In this document: positions 53,725 through 63,591 of the stretch, in pieces
Layout: each line of letters begins with the position of its first letter
How positions within the stretch are numbered: position 1 is the first letter of the stretch
Origin: JAMXLO01 sp963799415
GTDB lineage: Bacteria; Pseudomonadota; Alphaproteobacteria; Acetobacterales; Acetobacteraceae
Length of the DNA: 64,000 bases
Assembly: GCA_963799415.1 (NCBI GenBank)
Contig: CAWCXI010000028.1
Span: forward strand, 1 to 64,000
Reading direction: 5' to 3'
Made by a program: the position numbers and the translations under genes
The notes under the pieces: generated by a model
Databases searched by the model: none
What the model was told of the DNA's origin: nothing
What the model saw: only the letters and a program-made list of their open reading frames with translations

Positions 53725-55290
53725 TCAAGCCGTTGCTTCGACCAATGCGGCCCGTACCCGCTCGACCACGCTATCCCAGTCGCCGGGTGCGGGCTGACGG
53801 AACTGCCGCAGCGTGGGGTACCATGGGCTGTCGTCGCGATCACGCTGCCAGCGCCAGCATGTGTCGAACCGGTTGAGCAGCCAAACCGGCTTGCCCATGG
53901 CGCCGGCGAGATGCACCACGGCGGTATCGACGCCGATCACCAGGTCCAGAGTTTGCAGCAACGCCGCGGTCTCGCCGAAGTCGGTCAGCTCATCAGTCCA
54001 GTCGACCAATGCGGTGCCCAGCGCCGACCCCGCCAGCTCTCTCGAGGCTGCGCCCTTCTGAAGAGATACGAACGTCACGCCGGGCACATCGTGCAGGCGG
54101 TCGAGGCGGTTGAGGGCCATCGAGCGCCGGCGGTCCATCCGCATCCGCTCCGGGTTGCCGGCCCAGACCAGACCCACAAGCAAGCCGCTCAGTGCCGCCG
54201 TGCGCGTGCGCCACAATTCCACCCGCGACGCCTCAGGCCCGAGATAGGGCATCTCCGGTGGGATGTCCCGTTCGCTCGCCATGCCCGATAGGTAAGGCAG
54301 GCTCAGCATCGGGCATTGCAGGTCAAACGGCGGCAGCGCATCGCCGAGACCTACCACGCCGGCGACACCGGGAAGCTGCGCCAACAGGCCGACCAGAGGC
54401 CGGTGAACCTCCACCAACAGCCGGCCGCCGCGCGCCGCGATCGGCAGGAAGCGGCAGAACTGCAGCATGTCACCAATGCCCTGCTCGGCGTGCACCAAGA
54501 GTGTACGTCCGTCCAATGCCTCGCCCTGCCAGCGCGGTTGGGCGAACTGACGCTGTGTCGCGGGTTCGGCGCGGAAGCGCCACTCCCACTCCCGCCATCC
54601 CTCCGCAAAACGCCCGGCGGTCAGCAGCGAAACGCCAAGGTTGACATGTGCCGCGGCATCGTCCGGATGCCGCCGCAGAATGTCCCGGTACATGGCCTCC
54701 GCCTCATCCAGTCGACCGAGATCCTTCAGGATGCCGGCGAGGTTGCCGATGAGCTGCGGATCGTTCGGCGCCTGACGCACAGCGACGCTCAGCGCCGCGG
54801 CGGCCTCGTCCAGATGGTTCGCCTCGCGCAGCGCCAGCGCCAGATCGTTGTGGCCGTCGCGCAGGTCCGGCTTCAGCCGCAGCGCCTCGCGATAGCTGGC
54901 GATGGCCTCTTCGGGGCGGCCAAGGTCGCTCAGCACGTGCCCCGTCATCTGATGGGCCTCGGCCAGGTTGTGCTTGAAGCGCAACGCCTGCCGGCAGGCC
55001 TCGAGCGCGGCATCGAGCTGCCGCAGCGCCAACAGCGCGCTGGCGCGGTTGACGTGGAACATGGCGGTCGTCGGCTTGATCGCGATTGCCTGGTCGATGC
55101 AGGCGAGCGCTGCCTGCGGCTGGCCGCATTGTGAGGCGATCACGCCCAGCATGTGCAGGCTGTCGGCGTGGCCGGGTGCCGCAGCGAGGACCTGTCGGTA
55201 GACGCTCTCCGCCTCCTGCAGCCGGCCGGCACCGTGCAGCCGGACGCCGCTCTGGAAATACGCCTCGATTGCGTGCTTCCGTTTGCTCAT
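53725..55290 (-). CDS. TPR protein with C-terminal glycosyltransferase-like domain
   Basis: 521 aa from ATG at 55290. Six or seven TPRs (residues 10-240: AESVYRQVLAAAPGHADSLHMLGV, AIASYREALRLKPDLRDGHNDLALAL, and others) lead into a domain with LLVHAEQGIGDMLQFCRFLP and DLVIGVDTAVVHLAGAMGKPVWLL, the heptosyltransferase/SPINDLY-like ending. Probably modifies proteins or assembles glycans; the substrate is unknown. Divergent from the thiE-like gene. Confidence 0.88.
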   Translation of the reverse strand: MSKRKHAIEAYFQSGVRLHGAGRLQEAESVYRQVLAAAPGHADSLHMLGVIASQCGQPQAALACIDQAIAIKPTTAMFHVNRASALLALRQLDAALEACRQALRFKHNLAEAHQMTGHVLSDLGRPEEAIASYREALRLKPDLRDGHNDLALALREANHLDEAAAALSVAVRQAPNDPQLIGNLAGILKDLGRLDEAEAMYRDILRRHPDDAAAHVNLGVSLLTAGRFAEGWREWEWRFRAEPATQRQFAQPRWQGEALDGRTLLVHAEQGIGDMLQFCRFLPIAARGGRLLVEVHRPLVGLLAQLPGVAGVVGLGDALPPFDLQCPMLSLPYLSGMASERDIPPEMPYLGPEASRVELWRTRTAALSGLLVGLVWAGNPERMRMDRRRSMALNRLDRLHDVPGVTFVSLQKGAASRELAGSALGTALVDWTDELTDFGETAALLQTLDLVIGVDTAVVHLAGAMGKPVWLLNRFDTCWRWQRDRDDSPWYPTLRQFRQPAPGDWDSVVERVRAALVEATA

Positions 55291-55328
55291 GACCGGCGAC
55301 CCGTTAGCACACCCTCGCTCGGCGCACG

Positions 55329-55907
55329 ATGGATAGGCGTCTGCTCGCCTGGGCATGTGCGCGTCGCCGACCAGGCTCGGGAGTTCCCCCCCTCTGGCTG
55401 TTCACCGATGCACGGCGGCTGCCCGATCCGCGCCCGGCTGTCGCGCGTCTGCCCCGTGGACTGGCCGGCGTCGTGCTGCGCCACGATGGCGAGCCGGGTC
55501 GGGCAGCGCTCGGGCGCGACCTTGCGAGGATCTGCCGAGCGCGGCGTCTGGTTCTCGTCGTGGCGGGTGATGCCAGGCTGGCCGCGACGCTCGGCGCTGG
55601 AATGCACCTGCGCGCGGGATGCTGGCCGGGTGTTCAGCGTCGCCACGGCCTCATTACGAGTTCCGCCCATGGGCTTGCCGATCTGGTGCGCGCGCGGCGG
55701 GCGGGCGCCTCGCTTGCCTTCCTCTCCCCTGCCTTCGCCACGCTGAGCCATCCAGATGCGGATGCACTGGGTCCGGTCCGCTGGATGCGACTGGCACGGT
55801 CGGCGCGACTGCCGGTCGCTGCCCTCGGCGGCATCGACGGCACCACGGTTTGGCGCCTGCCGAGGCGGGCCTGCCATGCAATCGGAGCCATCGGCGCCTT
55901 GGCCTGA
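55329..55907 (+). CDS. Thiamine phosphate synthase/TenI-like protein
   Basis: 192 aa. The ThiE core is recognisable: PPLWLFTDARRLPDPR, GVVLRHDGEPG, ARRLVLVVAGDARLAATLGAGMHL, SSAHGLADLVRARRAGASLAFLSPAFAT and LPVAALGGIDG. Small and divergent relative to ThiE; could be TenI-type. ATG at 55329. Single gene. Confidence 0.82.
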   Translation: MDRRLLAWACARRRPGSGVPPLWLFTDARRLPDPRPAVARLPRGLAGVVLRHDGEPGRAALGRDLARICRARRLVLVVAGDARLAATLGAGMHLRAGCWPGVQRRHGLITSSAHGLADLVRARRAGASLAFLSPAFATLSHPDADALGPVRWMRLARSARLPVAALGGIDGTTVWRLPRRACHAIGAIGALA

Positions 55908-56082
55908 CTGCTTGTGGCATTACAGCCACAGTGTTTCGCAATTGCCATGAGGAATACTTATCGCCCGTTGCGAGATCGCTAGCGGTCGTCTCATACTTCC
56001 GGAGGTTTGCTGCCCTTCCATCAGCTTATCGGGGTGGGGCTTCAGCGTTCGCTGGCCTGGCCGGCGCAAATAGGAGGACGAA

Positions 56083-57751
56083 ATGCGTAAGTTTCTGCTG
56101 GCGAGCGTAGCCACGCTGGGGACGACCGGGGGGTTGATGGGTGCGGCTCTGGCGCAGACACCACCAGGGGCACCGGTACCAACACCTCTATCGGCACCGA
56201 CACCGATGTCAGGCGGGACGGTCGGCGCACCGACCCAGGGGCAGCAGGCTTGGTCGCCTGCTCCGGCGCCGACGGCGTATGTCAACAACAACAACAACTA
56301 CCAGGCACCGGCCCTGCCGGGCGCGCTGGCAAACCCAACCCCCGGGCACGATCGTCGTCCACTTCAATGGCAAGGTCCAAGTGGACTTCGTGGGCGCTTG
56401 GGTCGAGCGTTGACAGTCGCCTGGTGCCGCGGCGGCCCGGCCGCACGGCAATGCGACCCGGTACGATCCGCCACCTCGTCGGCGGGTTCTCGGCAACAAC
56501 GGCACCGGCTCGGTGAAGGTCCAGCCGCAGCAGATTGCCAGCTTCGCCCGTCTCTATGCCGGCGGTGACGGCATGGCGACCAACGGCCTGCGCTATGGTG
56601 CGGCGATCGAAATCCGGCAGAACTTCACCGGCCAGATCAGCAACACCGGCAGTTCCGGCGCATCGGGCTACTCCTCGCTGGAGACGCTGTATGTGCGGCG
56701 CGCCTTCACCTACGTCGCCGGCGAGAACTGGGGCATCGTGCGCGTCGGCCAGGCCGACGGCCTGATCGGCATCTTCGACAACGGCGTGACCACCTTCCAG
56801 TTCCTGCCGTCAGGCAACCTGAACGGCGGCGACCTGCAAGGGAACTGGCCGAGCAACGTCGCGCCTGCCGTTCGTGTTCCTGGGCCAGGCCGGCAACGAG
56901 TATGACAACGCGAAGCGGTGTATCTGTCGCCGCAGATCGCCGGGTTCGACTTCGGCCTCCAGTATGCGCCGAACACGTCGAACGGCAACGGCATGGGCGG
57001 CTGGCAACTGCGGCCTGAATGGCTCGATCACCGGCTCTGGCACCGGCACGGGCCTCGGCTGCACGGTGGCGAACACGGGATGTCCCACGCTGTCCTCCGG
57101 CCCTGGCATCCAGGACGGCTCGCGCGCGCTCAACCAGACGGCAGTCGGCGTCCGCTATCAGGGCGCGTTCGGCGGCCTCGGCGTGCTGGCCTACGGCGTC
57201 TACGATGATCAGCCAGGCTGCCGACTACACCGGCGGCTGAAGACGGCCGGCGGATCCTCGGCACCACGTCAACGCCAGGCAGCAAGTTCAACGGCACCTA
57301 CAACGGCCTGAGCTTCGGCAGCGGCGGTCTCGCGCTGACCTATGCCGGGTTCACCGTCGGTGGCAACGTCATCGGTGGCAAGATGAACGGCCAGTTGGGC
57401 TTGCAGCCGTCGGGCGGCGCACCGCTGTTGGGTTACCTGGCCGGCGGCGAAATACGTGGCCGGCCCGTGGACGGTGGGCATCGTCGGTGAAGAGTACTGG
57501 GAGCAGGGCACGGTCACGTTGAGCGGCCTCACCCAGCGGAAGGCGCGCGCGCTCGACGCCGGCGTGGGCTACGCGGTCGCGCCCGGCTTCTCGGTGTTTG
57601 CCGAGTATCTATGGCAAGATCAGACGCAGAACGGCAACAACTTCCTCACCGGGGCGGTTGGTACGGGGGTTGCGGGCGTCGCGAACGGCGCCAACTTCAA
57701 CAACAACATCAAATCTCAGGGCTTCCTGTCGGCAACGTCGTGAACTTCTGA
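56083..57751 (+). pseudogene. Porin gene copy 1, disrupted by many small indels
   Basis: Starts MRKFLLASVATLG with a signal peptide ending AALAQ, preceded by CAAATAGGAGGACGAA. A Pro/Gln linker and YVNNNNNYQAP lead to a barrel with IVVHFNGKV, GDGMATNGLRYGAAIEIRQNF, YVRRAFTYVAGENWGIV, AGFDFGLQYAPNTSNG and WDQTQN-like strands, ending GNVVNF. Compared with copy 2 at 61925 there are at least eight one- or two-base indels (near 56341, 56450, 56870, 56912, 57010, 57207, 57235, 57440, 57728) that split it over three frames. Codon usage stays porin-like. Followed by a terminator at 57775. Confidence 0.8.
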
Positions 57752-57774
57752 GTTCGACACAACCGGGACGAAAC

Positions 57775-57806
57775 GGGCGGCGGGGAGCGATCCCCGCCGC
57801 CCTTTC
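57775..57806 (+). terminator. Intrinsic terminator after porin copy 1
   Basis: GGGCGGCGGGGA (57775-57786) pairs with TCCCCGCCGCCC (57791-57802), followed by TTTCTCTT. A classical GC stem and T-run, in the same place as after copy 2. Confidence 0.85.
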
Positions 57807-57854
57807 TCTTGTACGGCAGTGGAACGCAGCGGGGACGGCTGCTAAGAGGCATTC

Positions 57855-59636
57855 ATGGGGGAGGCAGTGGCAGCCCGCGGACTCGCCGTGGCCCGTCAGA
57901 CGCGGGCGCGGTGGCTGCGCGTCATCGCTGCCTCGCGCTTCACCGTCCGCACCCATGTCCTCGGCCTGATCCTGGTCATTGTGGCGCCGTTGCTGGTGTT
58001 CAGTGCCTTCCTGGTGCTCCGCTCCGCCACCCACGAGCAGGAGGTCATGGCGAACGCAGTGCGCGAGCATACGCGCGAAGCCGCAGCCTCGCTCGATCAT
58101 GATCTTGGTGCATTGCGGACCCGGCTGTTCATGCTGGCCGGTTCGCACTCGCTTTTGGCAGGCGACTTCGCGGCGCTCCGGGAGCAGGCCCTCGACTTGA
58201 CCAGGCCGCACGGGTTGAGCCTCGTACTCAGCGACCGCAGCGGCCAGGAGTTGGTGGATACCCTGGCCGGCCCCGATCAGCCATTGCCCGTCTCAGCCGA
58301 TCTCGAGGCAATTCGCCGCGTCGTCGCCACCGGTGAGCCGGACGTTTCGGAACTCACACGCAGCGCGATCACCGGCGAGCCGTTCATCGCCGTCAACGTG
58401 CCGGTCCTGCGCGATGGCAGGCTGGCCTATGTGCTCAGCCTCAACATCGCACCGATGCTCGCGGCAATGGTGGCGGGCCTCAACCTGCCATCGGAATGGC
58501 TGGTTACCATAGCCGATCGGGCGGGCCGGACCATTGTGCGGAGCCGCGACGCCGAGCGGTTCGTCGGCCAGATGGGCAGGCCGGCGATCCTCGAACGGTT
58601 GCGCCAGGCAGACGAAGGCTGGTTGCCGCTGGTCTCCCGCGACGGCATCCCGATCTACAATGCGTTCGCCCATGTAAAATTCTCCGGCTGGACGATATCC
58701 GTGGGCATTCCAGACGACGCGCTTTTCGAGCCGGTCCGCCGCTCGACGCGGATCCTGATCATGGCTGGCGCCGTGACGCTGGCCATGGCGCTGTTTCTGG
58801 GAATGGTCATCGGTCGGCGTATTGCCGGCGCCATCACCGCCTTGGTGGGTTATGCCGATCTGGTCGGACGCGGCGAGTTTGTCGTTCCGCAGGATACCGG
58901 CATTCAGGAAACCAATTCGGTCGCCCAGTCGCTCCATCTCGCCGGCGAGCGGCTACGGCAGAGCGCCCAGGAACGCGCTGTGCTGCTGGATCGCACGATG
59001 ATCGCGCAGGAGGCCGAGCGGAAACGCATCGCCCGCGAGCTGCACGACAGTCTCGGCCAGTATCTCACCGCGCTGCGTCTGGGGTTCAATGCGATCGACC
59101 CATTCTGCGCTGCCAACCAGACCGCGCAGCAGCGCCTGAACCAGTTGAAGAAGCTGGCGGGCGACCTCGGTCGCGAGCTGAACCGGATGGCGTGGGAACT
59201 CAGACCCATGGCGCTGGATGACCTGGGGCTGCGAAGGGCGGTCATCCAGTACCTCGAGGAATGGGCCGATCGATCGAAACTGCAGATCGACATGGAGATC
59301 GGCGGTCTCGATGACCGTCGCCTGCCGCAGGCGGTCGAGACGGCGCTGTTCCGCGTGCTCCAGGAGGCGATCACCAATGTGGTGAAGCATTCCGGCGCCA
59401 GTCGGGTCAGCGTCGTTCTGGAGGCAACGCATGACGGGGTCTGGCTGACCGTGGAGGATGACGGCCGGGGCTTCGATCTCAATGGTGCCGACGGGCAGGA
59501 GCTGGGGGTCCGGCAACTCGGCCTGCTCGGCGTCCGCGAGCGTCTTGCGCTGGTCGGGGGCAGCCTGGATGTGGAATCGTCCGCCCAGAGCGGCACGACC
59601 GTGTATGTCCGCATACCGCTTGTGAGAAGCGTATGA
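57855..59636 (+). CDS. Membrane sensor histidine kinase, NarX/DesK type (HisKA_3)
   Basis: 593 aa. Membrane helix near 37-58, an extracytoplasmic sensor region (about 60-290), second helix (308-325) and HAMP. The kinase core has RIARELHDSLGQYLTALRLGFN (phospho-His in ELHDSL), then ATNVVKHSG-like ITNVVKHSGASR and VEDDGRGFDLN. Pairs with the LuxR regulator that overlaps its stop by ATGA. Confidence 0.92.
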   Translation: MGEAVAARGLAVARQTRARWLRVIAASRFTVRTHVLGLILVIVAPLLVFSAFLVLRSATHEQEVMANAVREHTREAAASLDHDLGALRTRLFMLAGSHSLLAGDFAALREQALDLTRPHGLSLVLSDRSGQELVDTLAGPDQPLPVSADLEAIRRVVATGEPDVSELTRSAITGEPFIAVNVPVLRDGRLAYVLSLNIAPMLAAMVAGLNLPSEWLVTIADRAGRTIVRSRDAERFVGQMGRPAILERLRQADEGWLPLVSRDGIPIYNAFAHVKFSGWTISVGIPDDALFEPVRRSTRILIMAGAVTLAMALFLGMVIGRRIAGAITALVGYADLVGRGEFVVPQDTGIQETNSVAQSLHLAGERLRQSAQERAVLLDRTMIAQEAERKRIARELHDSLGQYLTALRLGFNAIDPFCAANQTAQQRLNQLKKLAGDLGRELNRMAWELRPMALDDLGLRRAVIQYLEEWADRSKLQIDMEIGGLDDRRLPQAVETALFRVLQEAITNVVKHSGASRVSVVLEATHDGVWLTVEDDGRGFDLNGADGQELGVRQLGLLGVRERLALVGGSLDVESSAQSGTTVYVRIPLVRSV

Positions 59637-60292
59637 CCCCAGGACCGGTGCGCGTGCTGATGGTTGACGATCATCCGGTCGTGCTCGCCGGCCTGAAGGC
59701 TCTGGTCGGCGCGGATGCTGGGCTGACCATCGTGGGCGAGGCGCGCGACGGCCGCACCGCGCTGCGGATGGCGATGGAACTGGTTCCCGACGTCGTCGTG
59801 CTGGACATCTCGCTGCCCGAGATGAACGGCGTCGAGCTGGCCGCGGCCCTGCGTGCCGAGCGGCCGGAATGCCGCGTGCTGGTGCTCACGGTGCATGAGG
59901 AGAGAGCCTACCTGCGGCAGCTCGTGGAACTCGGCGTGCGTGGCTATCTGCTGAAGCGCTCTGCCGCGGATGAGCTGCCGCGTGCAATTCATGCGGTGGC
60001 TGCGGGCGGGATGTATCTGGACCCAGCCATCGCCGGGAAGGTGATCGGCGGGCTGGCACGCACGTCGGCGAATCCGCAGTCTGGGCAGACGGCGGAGCTG
60101 AGCGAACGCGAGGCTGCCGTGCTGCGGCTGGTCGCCGGTGGGCACAGCAACAAGGCGATCTCGGCGCGGTTGGACATCAGCGTCAAGACCGTCGAGACCT
60201 ACAAGGCGCGCGCGATGGAGAAGCTCGGCTTCCGCAGCCGTGTGGATGTGGTGCGTTACGCCGCCGACCAAGGCTGGCTGCAGGAACCCTGA
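59633..60292 (+). CDS. NarL/FixJ-type response regulator
   Basis: 219 aa. Receiver (5-120) with DDHP and phospho-Asp in VVLDISLPEMNG, then LuxR helix-turn-helix (about 155-215: LSEREAAVLRLVAGGHSNKAI, ISVKTVETYKARAMEKLGF). Translationally coupled to the kinase by a 4-base overlap. It may control one of the flanking porins, which is inference. Confidence 0.93.
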   Translation: MTPGPVRVLMVDDHPVVLAGLKALVGADAGLTIVGEARDGRTALRMAMELVPDVVVLDISLPEMNGVELAAALRAERPECRVLVLTVHEERAYLRQLVELGVRGYLLKRSAADELPRAIHAVAAGGMYLDPAIAGKVIGGLARTSANPQSGQTAELSEREAAVLRLVAGGHSNKAISARLDISVKTVETYKARAMEKLGFRSRVDVVRYAADQGWLQEP

Positions 60293-60322
60293 GCGCAAGT
60301 TAGGGCTCGTGGGGGCCCCACC

Positions 60323-60406
60323 CGTCATGCCGACGCAGGTCGGGCACCACGTCTTCTCGTGGTGCGATCAGCAAAGACGTGGATGCCGACCTGCGTCGGC
60401 ATGACG
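60323..60406. repeat. Complete inverted dispersed element
   Basis: CGTCATGCCGACGCAGGTCG...CACCACGTCTT faces AAGACGTGGATGCCGACCTGCGTCGGCATGACG: about 30-base arms almost perfectly complementary. It is the full form of the single-arm copy at 28571. It fills the gap from 60293 to 60608 between the regulator and the LysR-type gene; nothing else is seen there. Confidence 0.8.
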
Positions 60407-60608
60407 GAATGATTGCGGGGAGGGGCTCCAGGTCATCGTGTCGGTCAATTCCCCTACATTGACCCGCACGCTTACCCGTCACCAGCCGCCGCGCTTCCCG
60501 GCTATCTGACGCCGCTGAACTGCCGCTCCCTTCCCCCCGCGGCTGACCACGCTTCCGTGGCGTGGGTGGCCGGGTGCCGCATGCGTGCGGACCAGGGGGC
60601 GCCAGCGG

Positions 60609-61661
60609 ATGAATGCCGTCACGTTTCCCGTGCTCGCCGATCCCGCCACGCGACAGAGCGAGGCGCGTGAGAAGGCGCTCGGGCTGCGCGAACTCCGGTA
60701 TTTCCTGAGCGTTGCGCAGACCGGCAACCTCGGCCGCGCCGCGCGCGATCTGAACATCAGCCAGCCGGCCATCTCGCTGCAGCTCCGCAAGCTGGAGGAG
60801 GGGTTCGGCACCCCGCTTCTGCTGCGTCACGGGCGCGGCGTGACGTTGACGCCGGCAGGCGCCAGCCTTCGCGACAGGCTGCATACCGTCATGCGGCTGC
60901 TTGCCTCGCCGCTGGACGACACGGCGACCGAGCCGGTGCCGAGTACGATCAGCTTTGCCGTGCCGGCGGAGACCAGCGCGCCGCTGGTGACGCCGCTCGC
61001 GCTGGCGTTTCGCTCGCGCTGGCCGGACGTGACGCTGGATATCCGTGAGGGCAACGGCGCCGATCTCGAGGAGTGGCTGCTGCATCGCCACGTCGATCTG
61101 GCGATCCTGCAGGACCCGCCGTCGCTGCCGGACATCGAGATCACGCCGCTACTGACCGAGAGCCTCGGCCTCGTTGCGCCGGTTCACTCGCATCTGGTGG
61201 CAGATACGCGGCCGGCGTCGCTGCGCGAGCTTGTGGGCGAATCGCTCATTCTTCCTGGTCCGCAGCACTGGATCCGGCGCCGACTCGAGATCGCCGCACA
61301 GCAGAGCGGCATGCGGCTGAACATGGTGCTGCAGGTGAACAGCACTGCGCTGGCCAAGGTGATGGTGCGCAGCGGCCTCGGCTGCACGATTCTGCCGCGC
61401 AGCTTCGTGCAGGATGACATTGCGCGCGGTGCTTTGGCCTTTCGGCCGATCGGCCAGCCGCACCTCACCTGCACGCGCGCGATCGCGTTTCACCGCGCCG
61501 CGTCGAACACGCTGGTTCCGGCATTCGCCGAGATGGCGTGCGACGCGATGGCCACGCTGGCTGAGAACGGCGTGTGGCCGGACGCACAGATGATCAGGCC
61601 AGGCACGAGGACGCACAGCCACGCGGCCTGGCGGACCGCCGAGGAGGCCGCGATTCGATAG
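60609..61661 (+). CDS. LysR family transcriptional regulator
   Basis: 350 aa from ATG at 60609 (a GTG 8 codons upstream is possible). The N-terminal helix-turn-helix is LRELRYFLSVAQTGNLGRAARDLNISQPAISLQLRKLEEGFG; the effector domain follows (ESLGLVAPVHSHLV, VMVRSGLGCTILP). The co-inducer is not known. The C-terminus (PGTRTHSHAAWRT) is longer than usual. Next downstream is the AT-rich porin promoter region, possibly its target. Confidence 0.9.
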   Translation: MNAVTFPVLADPATRQSEAREKALGLRELRYFLSVAQTGNLGRAARDLNISQPAISLQLRKLEEGFGTPLLLRHGRGVTLTPAGASLRDRLHTVMRLLASPLDDTATEPVPSTISFAVPAETSAPLVTPLALAFRSRWPDVTLDIREGNGADLEEWLLHRHVDLAILQDPPSLPDIEITPLLTESLGLVAPVHSHLVADTRPASLRELVGESLILPGPQHWIRRRLEIAAQQSGMRLNMVLQVNSTALAKVMVRSGLGCTILPRSFVQDDIARGALAFRPIGQPHLTCTRAIAFHRAASNTLVPAFAEMACDAMATLAENGVWPDAQMIRPGTRTHSHAAWRTAEEAAIR

Positions 61662-61924
61662 CCGGATACAGGTGAAGAACAGGCAAGCCGGCACTTGGCC
61701 GGCGCGGGAAGTATAGGACGCGTCCAGTAATGGTCATTACTGTGCGCTGTTTTACGTTGTATGAAGCTATTGTCCTATCTATTTGAATAGTGTTGCGTCT
61801 CTGCCACGGTGTCTCAGTAATGTCGCGAAATAGCGCGGAACGTTATTTGCTCGCGCGGTAGCCGGGGATATGGTCCCGCCACCTGAACGTCGCTGGGTCA
61901 AGCCGGCGCAAATAGGAGGACGGA
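61662..61924. promoter_or_regulatory. AT-rich upstream region of porin copy 2 with a palindrome
   Basis: This gap is the most AT-rich in the neighbourhood. It contains a near-perfect palindrome AGTAATG-GT-CATTACT around 61727-61742, a plausible regulator operator (LysR or NarL type), and a stretch TTGTCCTATCTATTTGAATAGTG near 61769. The ribosome site CAAATAGGAGGACGG before ATG 61925 is nearly identical to the one of copy 1, showing that the duplication includes the leader. Confidence 0.5.
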
Positions 61925-63591
61925 ATGCGTAAGTTTCTGCTGGCGAGCGTAGCCACGTTGGGGACCGGGGGATTGGCAGGCGCGGCTCTGGCGCAGACAC
62001 CACCAGGGGCGCCGGTGCCGGCACCTCTATCGGCACCAGCACCCATGGCGGGAGGGACGGTCGGCGCACCGACCCAGGGGCAGCAGGCTTGGGCGCCTGC
62101 TCCGGCGCCGACGGCCTATGTCAACAACAACAACAACTATCAGGCACCGGCCCTGCCGGGCGCTCTGGCAAACCCTACCCCCGGCACGATCGTCGTCCAC
62201 TTCAACGGCAAGGTGCAGGTGGACTTCTCGGGCGCATGGAGCAGTGTTGATAATCACCTGGTGACCGCGACGCCCCGACCGGATATCGGCAATGCGACCA
62301 CGGTACCATCCGCCACCTCGTTGGCGGGTATACTCGGCAACAACGGCATCGGCTCGGTGAAGGTGCAGCCGCAGCAGATTTCCAGCTTCGGGCGCATCTA
62401 TGCCGGCGGTGACGGCATGGCGACCAATGGCCTGCGCTACGGTGCGGCGATCGAAATCCGGCAGAATTTCACCGGTCAGATCAGCAGCAACGGCAGTTCC
62501 GGCGCATCGGGCTATGCCTCGCTGGAGACGTTGTATGTGCGGCGCGCCTTCACCTATGTCGCCGGTGAGAACTGGGGCATCGTGCGTATGGGCCAGGCCG
62601 ATGGCCTGATCGGCATCTTCGACAACGGCGTGACCACCTTCCAGTTCCTGCCGACCGGCAACCTGAACGGTGGCGACCTGCAAGGGTACTTTCCTTCCAA
62701 CGTCTCGCCCACCTTCGTGTTCCTGGGCCAGGCGGGCAACGAGTATGTCAACGCGAAGGCGGTGTATCTGTCGCCGCAGATCGCCGGGTTCGACTTCGGC
62801 TTCCAGTATGCGCCCAATACGTCGAACGGCAACGGCATCGGAGGCTGCTGGCAATGCGCTGAATGGCTCGATCACCGGCTCTGGCACTGGGACGGGCCTT
62901 AGCTGCACGATCGCGAACTCGGGATGTCCTTCGCTGTCCTCCGGTCCGGGCATCCAGGACGGCGCGCGCGCGCTCAACCAGACGGCGATCGGCGTCCGCT
63001 ATCAGGGCGCGTTCGGCGGCCTGGGCGTGCTGGCCTACGGCGTCTACGAGATCAGCCAGGCTGCCGACTACACCGGCCTGAAGACGGCAGCGGTCCTCGG
63101 CACCACGACAACGCCCGGCAGCAAGTTCAACGGCACCTACAACGGCCTGAGCTTCGGCAGCGGCGGTCTCGCGCTGACCTATGCCGGGTTCACCGTCGGT
63201 GGCAACGTCATCGGTGGCAAGATAAACGGCCAGTTGGCCCTGCCAGCCGTCGGGCGGCGCTCCGATGCTGGGTTTCCTGGCCGGTGCGAAGTACGTGACC
63301 GGCCCGTGGACGGTGGGCATCGTCGGCGAAGAATACTGGCAGCAGGGCACAGTCACGCTGTCCGGCCTGACCCAGCGGAAGGCGCGCGCGCTTGACGCCG
63401 GCGTGGGCTACGCGGTGGCGCCCGGCTTCTCGGTGTTCGCCGAGTATCTCTGGCAAGATCAGACGCAGAACGGCAACAACTTCCTCACCGGGGCGGTTGG
63501 TACGGGGGCTGCGGGCGTCGCGAACGGCGCCAACTTCAACAACAACGTCAGGTCTCAGGGCTTCCTGGTCGGCAACGTCGTGAACTTCTGA
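61925..63591 (+). pseudogene. Porin gene copy 2, two frameshifts
   Basis: Signal peptide and N-terminal linker as in copy 1 (MRKFLLASVATLGTG...). The first frame runs intact to about 62835 through SVKVQPQQISSFGRIYAGGDG and AGFDFGFQYAPNTSNG, then the next frame takes over with NGSITGSGTGTGLSC and GGLALTYAGFTVGGNV. Near 63240 a second shift leads to MLGFLAGAKYVTGPWTVG and ends GNVVNF at 63591. It is far better preserved than copy 1. If the two indels are artefacts, it encodes a normal outer-membrane porin of about 555 aa. Confidence 0.8.

Noticed and set aside
4374..60406. CRISPR-like interpretation of the dispersed repeats
   Set aside because: Copies are kilobases apart, palindromic, and without regular spacers or cas genes.
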